DNA of 64,000 nt from Alphaproteobacteria bacterium (GTDB lineage: Bacteria; Pseudomonadota; Alphaproteobacteria; Rhodospirillales; Rhodospirillaceae). The stretch lies in assembly GCA_003246625.1 (NCBI GenBank), contig QJZR01000002.1, positions 146,928 through 210,927 on the forward strand, in the 5' to 3' direction. Within the stretch, counting starts at the first letter, position 1; each line of letters starts with the position of its first letter. The translations under genes were made by a program, and so were the position numbers. This document shows, one piece after another, positions 53,288 through 61,798 of this stretch. Below the pieces are notes generated by a model, which saw nothing but the letters and a program-made list of their open reading frames with translations, ran no database searches and had not been told where the DNA came from.

Positions 53288-55144
53288 ATGGGGATGCTCG
53301 CCAAAATCTGGGATTTTTTAAGGGACGAAAACAACCGGGGCGCTGTGCAGGTCCTCGGTGGAGGATTTGCCGCATGCGTTCTTGCTGGATGGGCGGCATT
53401 CACCTATTTCCGGAAACCTAAGGCCCCACCGCCTTCCTCTACGCCCGCCGTCGTCGTCGGGTTGGATGCGGACGCCGTCGGGGGGCGGATCGCCGAGGCC
53501 CAGCAACCGTTACACGACAAGCTGGACCAAGTGCTGCAAACCGTGGCCGCCGAGAAGGGGGTGGAGGAGGAACCGCTGCGCGCGGTGCTGAGAAGGTTGG
53601 GGGAGATGGAGGTGCCGAGGGAGGAAATCCCCGCCCGCCTGTCCGCCAAGGCGGATGAACTGATCGCGTTGCAGGAACAGTTGGCGCGCATCGGCGACAA
53701 CCAGCCGGAATACGCCGATCTTCGGCGGCAGGCGTTGGCCCATATTGACAAGGGCGACTTCGCCGGGGCGCGGGAAGCGTTGGCAATCGCCCGAGACCTG
53801 GCGCGTCGGGCGCGCACCGACGCGGCGCGGGACGAGGCGGAATTGCTGGCCGATACGGCACGGATCGACCGCCTCGACCTGAATTATCGCGCGGCGGCGG
53901 AGAACCTGGGGCAGGCCGCCGCCCTGATGGCCGGGATCGACCCCCGTGAAGAATGGCGCTACCGGTTGCGGCAGGCCGGGGAATTGTCCGACCAGGGTAA
54001 CGAATTCGGCGACAATCCCACCTTGGTCGAGGCAATCACGACGTTTCGATTGGCCCTATCCTTGATTTCCCGACGGGACCGCCCCCTGGACTGGGCCGGA
54101 ACGCAGAACAATCTGGGCAATGCGTTAGCAATATTGGGCGAGCGGGAGAACGACACGGCGCGTCTGGAGGAGGCGGTGGCGGCCTTCCGCGCGGCACTGG
54201 AGGAATGGACGCGGCAGCGGGTTCCCCTGGATTGGGCAATGGCGCAGAACAACTTGGGCGGTGCGTTGGCCCATCTGGGCGAGAGAGAAAGCGGCCCGGC
54301 GCATCTGGAACAGGCGGTGGCGGCCTTCCGCGCGGCGTTGGAGGAACGGACACGGCAGCGGGTTCCCTTGGACTGGGCGATGACGCAGAACAACCTGGGC
54401 GCCGCGTTGGCTCGTTTGGGGGAGCGGGAGAACGACACGGCGCATCTGGAACAGGCGGTGGCGGCCTTCCGCGCGGCGTTGGAGGAACGGACACGGCAGC
54501 GGGTTCCCTTGGATTGGGCGACGACGCAGAGCAACCTGGGCAGTGCGTTGGCTTGTTTGGGGGAGCGGGAGAACGACACGACGCGTCTGGAGGAGGCGGT
54601 GATGGCCTTCCGCGCGGCGCTGGAGGAACGGACGCGGCAGCGGGTTCCCTTGGACTGGGCCGGAATGCAGAAGAATTTAGGTGGTGCGCTGGCTCGTTTG
54701 GGAGAGCGGAAAAGTGATCCGGCGCGTCTGGAGGAGGCGGTGGCTGCCTTCCACGCAGCGCTGGAAGAATACACGCGGGAGCGGGTTCCCCTGAAATGGG
54801 CAGGAACGCAGAACAGCCTGGGTGCTACGTTGCAGACGCTGGGGGCGCGGGAGAGCGGTACGGTGCGTCTGGAGGAGGCTGTGACGGCCTTCCGTGCGGC
54901 GCTGGAGGAATGGACGCGGCAGCGGGTTCCCCTGGATTGGGCAATGGTGCAGAACAACTTGGGCGGTGCGTTGGCTCGTTTGGGCGAGCGGGAGAACGAC
55001 ACGGCGCGTCTGGAGGAGGCGGTGGCGGCCTTCCGCTCGGCGCTGGAGGAATGGACGCCGGAGAGCGCGCCTTACTATCACGACGTGGCCCAGGGTAACC
55101 TCAATCGCGCGCAGGCGCTGCTGCGGCAGCGGCAGGGAAAATAG
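53288..55144 (+). CDS. Membrane-anchored tetratricopeptide repeat protein with near-identical tandem repeats
   Basis: This protein has 618 residues from the ATG at 53288 (a second ATG two codons later is possible). One transmembrane helix (about 17-40) is followed by a coiled-coil-prone region (about 60-190) with a TPR-like IDKGDFAGAREALAIARD. Seven full 47-residue repeats then begin at 54086, 54227, 54368, 54509, 54650, 54791 and 54932. Each carries LDWAxxQNNLGxALAxLGER, xLEEAVAAFRAALEExTRQRVP or close variants. This TPR type is a protein-protein interaction scaffold, common in Magnetospirillum-like genomes. Partner and function are unknown. A terminator follows. Confidence 0.85.
   Translation: MGMLAKIWDFLRDENNRGAVQVLGGGFAACVLAGWAAFTYFRKPKAPPPSSTPAVVVGLDADAVGGRIAEAQQPLHDKLDQVLQTVAAEKGVEEEPLRAVLRRLGEMEVPREEIPARLSAKADELIALQEQLARIGDNQPEYADLRRQALAHIDKGDFAGAREALAIARDLARRARTDAARDEAELLADTARIDRLDLNYRAAAENLGQAAALMAGIDPREEWRYRLRQAGELSDQGNEFGDNPTLVEAITTFRLALSLISRRDRPLDWAGTQNNLGNALAILGERENDTARLEEAVAAFRAALEEWTRQRVPLDWAMAQNNLGGALAHLGERESGPAHLEQAVAAFRAALEERTRQRVPLDWAMTQNNLGAALARLGERENDTAHLEQAVAAFRAALEERTRQRVPLDWATTQSNLGSALACLGERENDTTRLEEAVMAFRAALEERTRQRVPLDWAGMQKNLGGALARLGERKSDPARLEEAVAAFHAALEEYTRERVPLKWAGTQNSLGATLQTLGARESGTVRLEEAVTAFRAALEEWTRQRVPLDWAMVQNNLGGALARLGERENDTARLEEAVAAFRSALEEWTPESAPYYHDVAQGNLNRAQALLRQRQGK
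54086..55072 (+). repeat. 141-bp tandem coding repeats (seven copies)
   Basis: Seven in-frame units of 141 bp (47 codons) run from 54086, and each starts with a codon run for Leu-(Asp/Lys)-Trp-Ala. Copies share long identical DNA stretches, for example GGCGGCCTTCCGCGCGGC, so they are recent duplications or homogenised by recombination, and copy number may vary between strains. Confidence 0.9.
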
Positions 55145-55148
55145 GAAA

Positions 55149-55190
55149 GGGGAGGCGCGGAGGGCCCGGGGCCCTCCGCATGGTTTTTTT
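55149..55190 (+). terminator. Rho-independent terminator, repeat family B copy 2
   Basis: GGAGGCGCGGAGGG, stem GCGGAGGGC/GCCCTCCGC (55157-55179), then ATGGTTTTTTT. It terminates the TPR gene and overlaps the end of the GH1 remnant on the other strand. Sequence and layout match the terminator at 28749-28788. Confidence 0.8.
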
Positions 55191-55761
55191 ACTTGCCCTT
55201 CGCCGCCTTCACGAAGTCGCGGAACCAGGCGTAGGAGTCCTTCGGCGTGCGTTTCTGCGTCTTGTAGTCGACGTGGACCAGGCCGAAGCGCGGGCCATAG
55301 CCGCTGCCCCATTCGAAGTTGTCCAAGAGCGACCAGACGAAATAGCCGCGCACGTCGGCGCCCGCGTCCATCGCCTGCGGCAGGTCCCAGTGATAGAGGC
55401 AGAGCCAGGGCTCGATGCCCGCCTCCAGCAGCGCGTCGATCAGCCGGTCGTAGAAGTCCAGGCCCTTTTCGTTGGGCGCGCCCTTGCCGCGCGGCAGCAC
55501 CCGCGGCCAGGCGACGGAAAAGCGATAGACGTCGAGGCCCAGGCTCCGCATCAGGGCGATATCCTCGGGATAGCGGTGATAGTGGTCGCAGGCGTCGTCG
55601 CCGGTGTCGCCGTTGGCGATCTTTCCCGCGATGCGGCAACGGGTATCCCAGATCTAGGGCTTGCGCCCATCCACGTCGTGCGCGCCTTCGATCTGATAGC
55701 TGGAGGTGGAGACGCCCCAGACGAAATCCTTGCGCCAACCGGCGGTGGCCTTGCTGCTCAT
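55189..55761 (-). pseudogene. Decayed GH1 beta-glucosidase (nonsense codon plus internal deletion)
   Basis: From the ATG at 55761 the frame reads a normal GH1 N-terminus ([19 protein letters not shown]), then hits TAG at codon 36 (55656-55654) in DGRKP-stop-IWDT. It continues in the same frame through [31 protein letters not shown] and [13 protein letters not shown]. It then jumps directly to [20 protein letters not shown] and the normal C-terminus. The missing middle (over 200 residues in GH1 enzymes of ~450) contains both catalytic glutamates (NEP and ENG motifs), so the product cannot be an active glucosidase. The deletion is in frame. Confidence 0.9.
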
Positions 55762-55864
55762 GCGGTCCTCCCTGCTCGTGGTTCTTGTTGTCTATAGTTG
55801 ACTGTATTCCTTGAATTTACCGCATCAAGGGGGCACCCTTGACGGAAGACGGAAGGGGGGCGCG

Positions 55865-56329
55865 ATGCCAGCGATTCAGGACACCTATCCCGACGACCTC
55901 GGCCATTGCTATGGCTGCGGCAAGAACAACCCGCACGGTCACCGGCTGAAAAGCTATTGGCACGACGGCGAGGCGCTGGCCCGCTTCACGCCGGAGCCCT
56001 ATCACGTGGCGGTGCCCGGTTTCGTCTATGGCGGGATGATCGCCTCGCTGATCGATTGCCACGCCACCGGCACCGCATCGGCCGCCGCCTATGCCGCCGA
56101 GGGCAGGGAGTTGGGGACGCCGCCGCACCGGCGTTTCGTCACCGCCAATCTGAACGTGGACTATCTGGCGCCGACGCCGATCGGCGTCGAACTGGAACTG
56201 CGCGGGCGCGCGGTCGAGGTGAAGCCGCGCAAGGTGGTGGTGGAGGTGACGGTGTCGGCGGGGGGCAAGCCCTGCGCCCGCGGGCGGGCGGTGCTGGTGC
56301 TGACGCCGGATGCCATGCGTCAGTCCTGA
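55865..56329 (+). CDS. PaaI-type hotdog-fold thioesterase
   Basis: This 154-residue protein starts at the ATG at 55865 (GGAAGGGGGG upstream). An N-terminal CYGCGKNNPHG motif (a CxxC plus Asn-Pro-x-Gly, usual in this subgroup) leads into the hotdog core. The helix PGFVYGGMIASLIDCHATGTASAA and strands VTANLNVDYLAPTPIG, LRGRAVEVKPRKVVVEVTVSA follow. The family hydrolyses acyl-CoA thioesters; the Asp in LIDCHATG occupies the catalytic region. The substrate is unknown. It is divergent from the GH1 remnant. Confidence 0.85.
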   Translation: MPAIQDTYPDDLGHCYGCGKNNPHGHRLKSYWHDGEALARFTPEPYHVAVPGFVYGGMIASLIDCHATGTASAAAYAAEGRELGTPPHRRFVTANLNVDYLAPTPIGVELELRGRAVEVKPRKVVVEVTVSAGGKPCARGRAVLVLTPDAMRQS

Positions 56330-56632
56330 AGACTGCCGTTGCAAGAATCCCCTAGACTTTGTACTGGAAAATCCATAAATAGCGCCGCACGGTTATTCCG
56401 GGCGGTGAATTTATAATTTTTATAAATACAAGAATTATATAAGCCGTCCATGCAAGCGATCAATTGCATGCCTCGAATACATCTAAGTTTACTGTAAAGG
56501 TTTTGTAAGACAATCGCGCGCGCGGTTCCGCGCGCGAGAATGCATGCGTTCGTTTTGCCGGTGCCCGTAAGAAGAAACAAAGCCGGAATGGCAAGAACCT
56601 GTGATGGTAACAACCAGTTGAAGGAAAAATAG
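56330..56632. other. AT-rich intergenic region upstream of the chemoreceptor-like gene
   Basis: These 303 bp are much more AT-rich than the rest of the window, especially 56405-56515. A GC-alternating hairpin, TCGCGCGCGCGG-TT-CCGCGCGCGA (56514-56537), lies near its end, and TGCAATTGCA-like palindromic bits occur around 56455-56470. AAGGA at about 56620 is the ribosome binding site of the next gene. A complex promoter or a scar of acquired DNA are both possible. Confidence 0.5.
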
Positions 56633-57706
56633 ATGCCGCGGCGCATGAGTTTAATCATGAAGACCATCGAAAAGGATATTCAGGACTTCGCCAAGAAAAG
56701 CGAGGCGATTGCCAATCAAACCAATCTGTTGGCGTTGAACGCCACCATCGAGGCGGCGCGCGCGGGCGACGCGGGCAAGGGGTTTGGCGTGGTGGCTTCC
56801 GAGGTCAAGGTTCTGGCCCGGCAGGCCGCGGGAAACGCCGACGACATGCGTTCGGTGGTGATGAAACGCGTCCGTCAGGGGTTGGACACCAGCGCCCTTC
56901 TGGTGCGGGAGCTCGATCAGGGAACGCGGCTGATCGACATGGCGCAGACCTTGGTCCAGCTGATCGTGCGTAATCTCTACGAGCGCACCGCGGACGTGCG
57001 TTGGTGGGCCACGGACGAAGCGTTCTGGCGGGTGCTGGAGGCGTCCGGCCCGGATGCGGCGGCGCGCGCGCGGGACCGTCTGGGGGTGATCAACCGCTAT
57101 TACACGGTCTATCTGGATTTGGTGTTGCTGAATGCCGAGGGCGACGTGGTGGCCACCGCGCAAGGCGATGGCTATCCCCAGGTCGAGCGGCAGAATTTCG
57201 CCGCCTGCCGTTGGTTCCGCTCGGCGATGGCGACGAAAAGCGGCGACGATTACGTGGTGGAGGAAATTTACGACGATCCCACCCATGGCGGAAAATCGGT
57301 GGCGACGTATGCCGCCGCGGTGCGTCGCGGCGGCGATCCGCGCGGCGAGGTCCTGGGGGTGCTTGGGGTGTTCTTCGATTGGGGGCCGCAGTCCGACAGC
57401 ATCGTCTGCAAGGAGCCCAACCTGACCGAGGAAGAATGGAGCCGCACCCGGGTGATGCTGCTCGACGCGGGCAACCGGGTGATCGCCTCTTCCGACGGCA
57501 GGGGCATCTACGAGACCTACCACCTGAATCGCCAGGGGGCGGAGAAGGGGGTGGTCCGGTTCGACGACGAGCGGATCGCGGCCTTTGCCCGCACCATCGG
57601 TTACGAGGCCTATGACGGGCTGGGCTGGACCGGGGTGATCGAGCAGCGCCGGCAAAGCGACGAGGAACTGATGCGTCAGGTGGCGGAAGGCCTGACCAAG
57701 CACTAA
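56633..57706 (+). CDS. Soluble chemoreceptor-like protein with inverted domain order
   Basis: This 357-residue protein has no transmembrane segment. Residues ~20-68 are the conserved hairpin tip of methyl-accepting proteins ([20 protein letters not shown], then [17 protein letters not shown]). A short coiled region (about 70-115) follows, then a C-terminal PDC/Cache-like sensor fold (about 120-330: [55 protein letters not shown]). Normal receptors have the sensor first, and long methylation helices flank the tip. Here only ~20 residues precede it. AAGGA lies upstream of the ATG at 56633. It could be a truncated receptor or a specialised soluble partner of receptor arrays. Confidence 0.8.
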   Translation: MPRRMSLIMKTIEKDIQDFAKKSEAIANQTNLLALNATIEAARAGDAGKGFGVVASEVKVLARQAAGNADDMRSVVMKRVRQGLDTSALLVRELDQGTRLIDMAQTLVQLIVRNLYERTADVRWWATDEAFWRVLEASGPDAAARARDRLGVINRYYTVYLDLVLLNAEGDVVATAQGDGYPQVERQNFAACRWFRSAMATKSGDDYVVEEIYDDPTHGGKSVATYAAAVRRGGDPRGEVLGVLGVFFDWGPQSDSIVCKEPNLTEEEWSRTRVMLLDAGNRVIASSDGRGIYETYHLNRQGAEKGVVRFDDERIAAFARTIGYEAYDGLGWTGVIEQRRQSDEELMRQVAEGLTKH

Positions 57707-57711
57707 CAAAC

Positions 57712-57745
57712 AAAAAGAGGGGGCAGATCCTGCCCCCTCTTTTTT
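57712..57745. terminator. Bidirectional rho-independent terminator
   Basis: AAAAGAGGGGGCAG-ATC-CTGCCCCCTCTTTTTT is a perfect stem flanked by A and T tracts between the convergent chemoreceptor-like and hemA genes. Confidence 0.95.
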
Positions 57746-57761
57746 ATTCCCGGATCGGCGG

Positions 57762-58973
57762 TTATGCCGACATTTTCAGGTCGAGCTTCGCCCACACCGC
57801 CAGCAGGGAGCCGACCAGGTCGTCCATCTGCGCGTCGGTGTGCAGCGGCGTCGGGGTGATGCGCAGGCGTTCGCTGCCGCGCGGCACGGTGGGATAGTTG
57901 ATCGGCTGGATGTAGATGCCGTGTTCGTCGAGCAGCAGGTCCGAGGCCTGCTTGCAGCGGGCGGCGTCGCCCACCAGAACCGGCACGATGTGGCTTTTGG
58001 TGACGATCGCGGGCAGGCCGGCGGCGGCAAGCTTTTGCCGCAGGGTCTCGGCGCGTTCCTGATGGCGGTCGCGCAGTTCGTTGTGCTGCTTCAGGTACTG
58101 GATGCTGGCGCGCGCGCCGGCGGCGACCGCGGGCGGCATCGACGACGAGAAGATGAAGCCCTGGCCGAAGGAGCGGATGAAGTCGACCGCGGCGCGGCTG
58201 CCCGCAACATAACCGCCGTGCACGCCGATCGCCTTGGCCAGGGTGCCCTGGATGAAGGTGATGCGGTGCGACTGGCCGTCGCGTTCGGAAACCCCGCCGC
58301 CGTGCGCGCCGTACATGCCGACCGCGTGGACTTCGTCCAGGAAGGTCATGGCGTTGTACTTCTCGGCGACGTCGCAGATCTTTTCGATCGGCGCGATGTC
58401 GCCATCCATCGAATAGACGGATTCGAAGGCGATCAGCTTCGGCGCGTTGACCGGGGCCTGCGCCAGCAGTTCCTCGAGGTGGGCGACGTCGTTGTGGCGG
58501 AATACCATGCGCGGCGCGCGGGAGTGGCGGATGCCCTCGATCATCGAGTTGTGGTTCTGCGAGTCCGAGAAGATGGTGCAGCCGGGGATCGACGCGCCCA
58601 GGGTCATCAGGGTGGTCATGTTGGCGGTGTAGCCGCTGGTGAACAGCAGCGCCGCCTCGGTCCCGTGCAGCGAGGCGAGTTCCTGTTCCAGCAGAACGTG
58701 GAAACGGTTGTTGCCCGAAATGTTGCGGGTGCCGCCCGCGCCCGCGCCGCACAGGTCGATCGCCTCGTGCATCGCGGCCAGAACCGTCGGATGCTGGCCC
58801 ATCCCCAGATAGTCGTTGCTGCACCAGACGACGATGTCGCGGGTGCCGCGCTGGGTGTAGTACGCCGCCTCGGGGAAGCGCGAAACGCGCCGCATGATTT
58901 CGGTGAAGACGCGGTAGCGCCCCTCCGCCTTCAAGCCGGAAACCTGTTCCTCGAAGAAGCGAGCGTAATCCAT
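57762..58973 (-). CDS. hemA: 5-aminolevulinate synthase
   Basis: This 403-residue PLP enzyme condenses glycine and succinyl-CoA to 5-aminolevulinate, the first step of tetrapyrrole synthesis by the C4 (Shemin) route typical of Alphaproteobacteria. The start [11 protein letters not shown] is canonical, at the ATG 58973. The PLP lysine is Lys247 ([12 protein letters not shown]), and Asp214/His217 lie in [26 protein letters not shown] and the succinyl-CoA-binding SSSMPP segment are intact. AGGGAAAA lies upstream. Alternative AKB-ligase family members are excluded by the close match at all these motifs. Confidence 0.96.
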   Translation of the reverse strand: MDYARFFEEQVSGLKAEGRYRVFTEIMRRVSRFPEAAYYTQRGTRDIVVWCSNDYLGMGQHPTVLAAMHEAIDLCGAGAGGTRNISGNNRFHVLLEQELASLHGTEAALLFTSGYTANMTTLMTLGASIPGCTIFSDSQNHNSMIEGIRHSRAPRMVFRHNDVAHLEELLAQAPVNAPKLIAFESVYSMDGDIAPIEKICDVAEKYNAMTFLDEVHAVGMYGAHGGGVSERDGQSHRITFIQGTLAKAIGVHGGYVAGSRAAVDFIRSFGQGFIFSSSMPPAVAAGARASIQYLKQHNELRDRHQERAETLRQKLAAAGLPAIVTKSHIVPVLVGDAARCKQASDLLLDEHGIYIQPINYPTVPRGSERLRITPTPLHTDAQMDDLVGSLLAVWAKLDLKMSA

Positions 58974-59282
58974 CTTTTGCGTTTTCCCTGGCGGGCGTCC
59001 CGGCGGCATGCAGGGCCGGGGGGACGGCATCTGTGGCCCCGGGCGAGGGGGCGTGTCTACGAACCGGCCGTCCCGGGCGGGTCTGGCCGGAAGTGGAGAG
59101 GGTATAGCCCAAAACTTCTGGCCGGAGCCAGCGAAAATCAAGCCGGGCCGCGGAATTCTTGCCCCATGGAAGGGTTCCGCCGGGCCCGGCGCGCCGGACG
59201 GCAAGGCGGCCAGTATAACGGCTTTCCCCATCGGGGGGAAAGGCTTCCCTCCCGATCGAGGCCGGTCGGGGGCGTTTTTCCC
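58974..59282. other. Region between the CSD gene and hemA
   Basis: These 309 bp, read on the minus strand, contain two hairpins just beyond the CSD gene: one with CCCCCGA/TCGGGAGGG arms (about 59248-59275) and one GCCTTTCCCC/GGGGAAAGC (about 59220-59245). These could end the CSD transcript. The remainder should hold the hemA promoter, but no convincing -35/-10 pair or FNR-type site was found. Confidence 0.45.
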
Positions 59283-59717
59283 TTACAGGGGAATAACGTC
59301 GACCGCCTGCAGGCCTTTCGGGCCCTGCGCCATCACCAGGCGCACCCGCTGTCCCTGTTGCAGCTCGTTGACGCCGTGCTGTTGCAGGGTGCGCGCATGG
59401 ACGAACACGTCCGGCCCGCCGCTGTCGGGGACGACGAAGCCGAAGCCCTTCGACGTGTTGAAGAACTTCACGGTCCCCTCGGCCTCGCTGCCTTGCGCGT
59501 CGGCCTCGGCGTTACGGATCGCCGAAACCGTCTTCACCTGAAGACCGCGCGGACCGTCGCCGATTTCGCAATCGACGATCGCACCCTGCGGCAGATTGCG
59601 GAATCCCAAGGGTTCGATCGTCGAGATGTGGAGGAAAGCGTCGGGCGTGCCGTCGCTCATCGTCACGAACCCGAATCCCTTGGTCGGGTTGAACCATTTC
59701 ACCGTCGCCGTAACCAT
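59283..59717 (-). CDS. Tandem cold-shock-domain protein
   Basis: This 144-residue protein consists of two cold-shock domains. The first (about 1-68) starts VTATVKWFNPTKGFGFVTMSDG, and the second (about 77-144) has GTVKFFNTSKGFGFVVPDSGG. Both have the RNP1 KGFGFV and RNP2 VFVH/AFLH motifs for single-stranded RNA or DNA binding. Two-domain Csp proteins are typical of Alphaproteobacteria, often linked to stationary phase or cold. The ATG at 59717 (AGAGGTT upstream) gives the exact family start. A long 5' region precedes it. Confidence 0.93.
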   Translation of the reverse strand: MVTATVKWFNPTKGFGFVTMSDGTPDAFLHISTIEPLGFRNLPQGAIVDCEIGDGPRGLQVKTVSAIRNAEADAQGSEAEGTVKFFNTSKGFGFVVPDSGGPDVFVHARTLQQHGVNELQQGQRVRLVMAQGPKGLQAVDVIPL

Positions 59718-60020
59718 AACCTCTAGCCCCACTGCCAATACCGCCGCCCCGTTCGGGTCCGCCCTGGCCATCGCCGCGGGCCCGCCCCTTGTCGCGGAGC
59801 GCGCGTTCCACTCGGCATGCCGATCCTTAGCGTTTTGTTATTGGTCGTCCGGCCCGCCGCCCTAAGCAGCGAAGTATGCCTCCAACGCCTTGCAACGAGA
59901 AAGAAATTTTGGCGGTTTCGGTGCGGTTTTGATGAATTTTGTGAAAAAGAGAGGCGTAAATGGCCATATCGATAGACGATTCTTTCGAATCCTGCGCAAA
60001 TCCATCGAAAACCCAAATGG
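59718..60020. other. Leader region of the cold-shock-domain gene
   Basis: These 303 bp lie between the CYTH-CHAD stop and the CSD start (both minus strand). An AT-richer part (59890-60020) probably holds the CSD promoter, and a long untranslated leader would fit cold-shock genes. An 82-codon plus-strand ORF at 59960 has a purine-rich sequence ahead but runs antisense into the CYTH-CHAD gene and is not called. Confidence 0.45.
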
Positions 60021-61595
60021 TTAATGCTGCCGCCGGGGCGCCCCAGGCGGCCGGGCGCCGAGGTCGCGGTGCAGGCGCGCCGCTTCCCGCAACGAGGCGC
60101 GCAGCCGGTGCAGGTGCCAGCCCATCGCATAGCCGGACAGGGCCGCCATGGCCTCGCCGCCACCCGTGGCCTGGGCGATCAGGCGGGGAACGTTGGCACT
60201 GTCGTTGAGGCGTCCGAGAACCTCTTGCAACGTGCTCAACGTCCGCAGATAGCGGCGCATCGGCTTGCCGGGGTAGAGGGATTGGAAAAACTCCGCGGTG
60301 TAGCGCAGCTTCTTCGCGGCGATGCGCAGGCGGTGGCGTTCCGTCGCATCCTGCGTCACCAGGTGGCGCCCGCTGCGCCGTACCGCGCGGTGCCGCTTGC
60401 CGAGATTGGCGTCGGCGAAGGGGCGGAGCGCGCCGTCGCCGGGTTCCCGGGCCAGGGCGGTTATCCGGCGGCCCAGGCGCAGCAGCAGGCGGGTGGTTTC
60501 CGGCGCGGCGGCCAGGGCGCGGGCGGCGGTGATTTCCTCGGCGCGGCGGTTTTCCAGCGCGGCCAGGGCGGCGCGCAGGCTTTCGCGGATGTCGTCCGGG
60601 GTTTCGGCGGCGGCGCGGATCGGCGCCAGGGTCTCGGCGATCAGCACGTCGATGTCGCGCACCGCGCCCAGGTCTTGCGCCAAGACGCGGAAGCCCTCGC
60701 GGAAGTCGGCGGTCTCGTCGGGCGGCAGGGCGGAGCGGAACAACGACAAGGCGGCGCGCAGGCGGCGGCAGGCGACGCGCATCTGGTGCACCGCTTCCGG
60801 CGCGCCCGAGGCTTCCAGACAGGGCTGGTTGGCCAGGAAGTGGGCCATCGTCTCGCCCAGGATCTGCGCCACCGCTTGCGGCAGGGCGGCGGCGGGCGGA
60901 ATGTCGCAGGGCGCGGCGCGATGGGGCAGGGGGCCGCGACCGGCGGCGAGCTGATAGCCGCGTTCGGCCTTGCTTTGCCAGCCCATGCGCAGGGGCAGGG
61001 CGTGCGCCAGGTCGAGGGCGAGGTCGAACACCTGTTCCGCCGGTCCGGCCTGCCATTCCAGCTCGATCTCGACCAGCGGGGTTTCGCGCAGGGGGGCGCC
61101 GTCTTCGTCGAAGGCGCGGATGACGCCGACGTCCACCGCCATTTCCACCGCCAGCGCGCCGTTGGAGAGCACGGCGTCGGTGCGTTCCATGTCGCTTTCG
61201 AACAGGCGGCGCAATCCCTCGCGGTAGGGCGCGATGAAGGCGGCCGCCTCGCCGGTCCAGAGGGCCGGGTCGGGGGTTTCCGAGGGCAGCGGCGCGTGCC
61301 ACTCCCGCCGGTGGAACAGGCCGCCCTCGACGCTGCCCGCGGTCTTCAGGTGCTGCTCGCACGCGCCGCCGCAGACGCGGACGCGATAGGCGCAGCCGGA
61401 GCGCATCAAATCCGCCGACGGCGTGTCGTAATAGACGGTGCGGATATGCCGCGTGCGCGGCGCCGAGCGCAGCAGCGCCTTGACCGACTTGTGGGTCCAG
61501 ACCTTGCGGGCGGAACGTGCGTCGGTGAGAAGCTTGAGTTCGATTTCAAGCTGCGATGCGGTGGCGTCCGGTTCGGGTTCGGCCATGGTGGACAT
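60021..61595 (-). CDS. CYTH-CHAD domain protein, putative inorganic triphosphatase
   Basis: This 524-residue cytosolic protein has an N-terminal CYTH triphosphate tunnel domain (about 14-215) with the signature Glu17-x-Glu19-x-Lys21 (LEIELKL). Basic and acidic tunnel residues are in VYYDTP, YRVRV, EIELEW and SKAERGY. The C-terminal CHAD domain (about 235-505) is rich in conserved His and Arg (VHQMRVACRRLRAAL, RHRLRIAAKKLRYTAEFF). CYTH-CHAD proteins such as E. coli YgiF hydrolyse tripolyphosphate, and CHAD domains bind polyphosphate. It is divergent from the SPOR lipoprotein gene. Confidence 0.9.
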   Translation of the reverse strand: MSTMAEPEPDATASQLEIELKLLTDARSARKVWTHKSVKALLRSAPRTRHIRTVYYDTPSADLMRSGCAYRVRVCGGACEQHLKTAGSVEGGLFHRREWHAPLPSETPDPALWTGEAAAFIAPYREGLRRLFESDMERTDAVLSNGALAVEMAVDVGVIRAFDEDGAPLRETPLVEIELEWQAGPAEQVFDLALDLAHALPLRMGWQSKAERGYQLAAGRGPLPHRAAPCDIPPAAALPQAVAQILGETMAHFLANQPCLEASGAPEAVHQMRVACRRLRAALSLFRSALPPDETADFREGFRVLAQDLGAVRDIDVLIAETLAPIRAAAETPDDIRESLRAALAALENRRAEEITAARALAAAPETTRLLLRLGRRITALAREPGDGALRPFADANLGKRHRAVRRSGRHLVTQDATERHRLRIAAKKLRYTAEFFQSLYPGKPMRRYLRTLSTLQEVLGRLNDSANVPRLIAQATGGGEAMAALSGYAMGWHLHRLRASLREAARLHRDLGARPPGAPRRQH

Positions 61596-61798
61596 GCGTC
61601 TTCGCGCGGGTGGCTGGACGGCGATTCCGTCAAGCCGTCATCATAGGGCGGAAATTCTTCCCATCCAAGCCCGCAAAATCCGAAGTTTCCGCCGGTTGTC
61701 GTGCAGAATCAGGCTGTTGCTCCGGAAACGGGATTGCTTTGCCGCGGCGGACAGGTCACACTGCCTCGGGCGTGGTGTGATCTCGGAGTCTTCAAGGG

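Noticed and set aside
54086..55072. Regular 141-bp repeats considered as a CRISPR-like or minisatellite array
   Set aside because: Repeats are contiguous, without spacers, and remain in frame coding for TPR motifs.
59960..60208. 82-codon plus-strand ORF with AGAGAGGCG ahead of its ATG
   Set aside because: Most of it runs antisense through the C-terminal part of the CYTH-CHAD gene, and the translation becomes Arg/Pro/Gly-rich.
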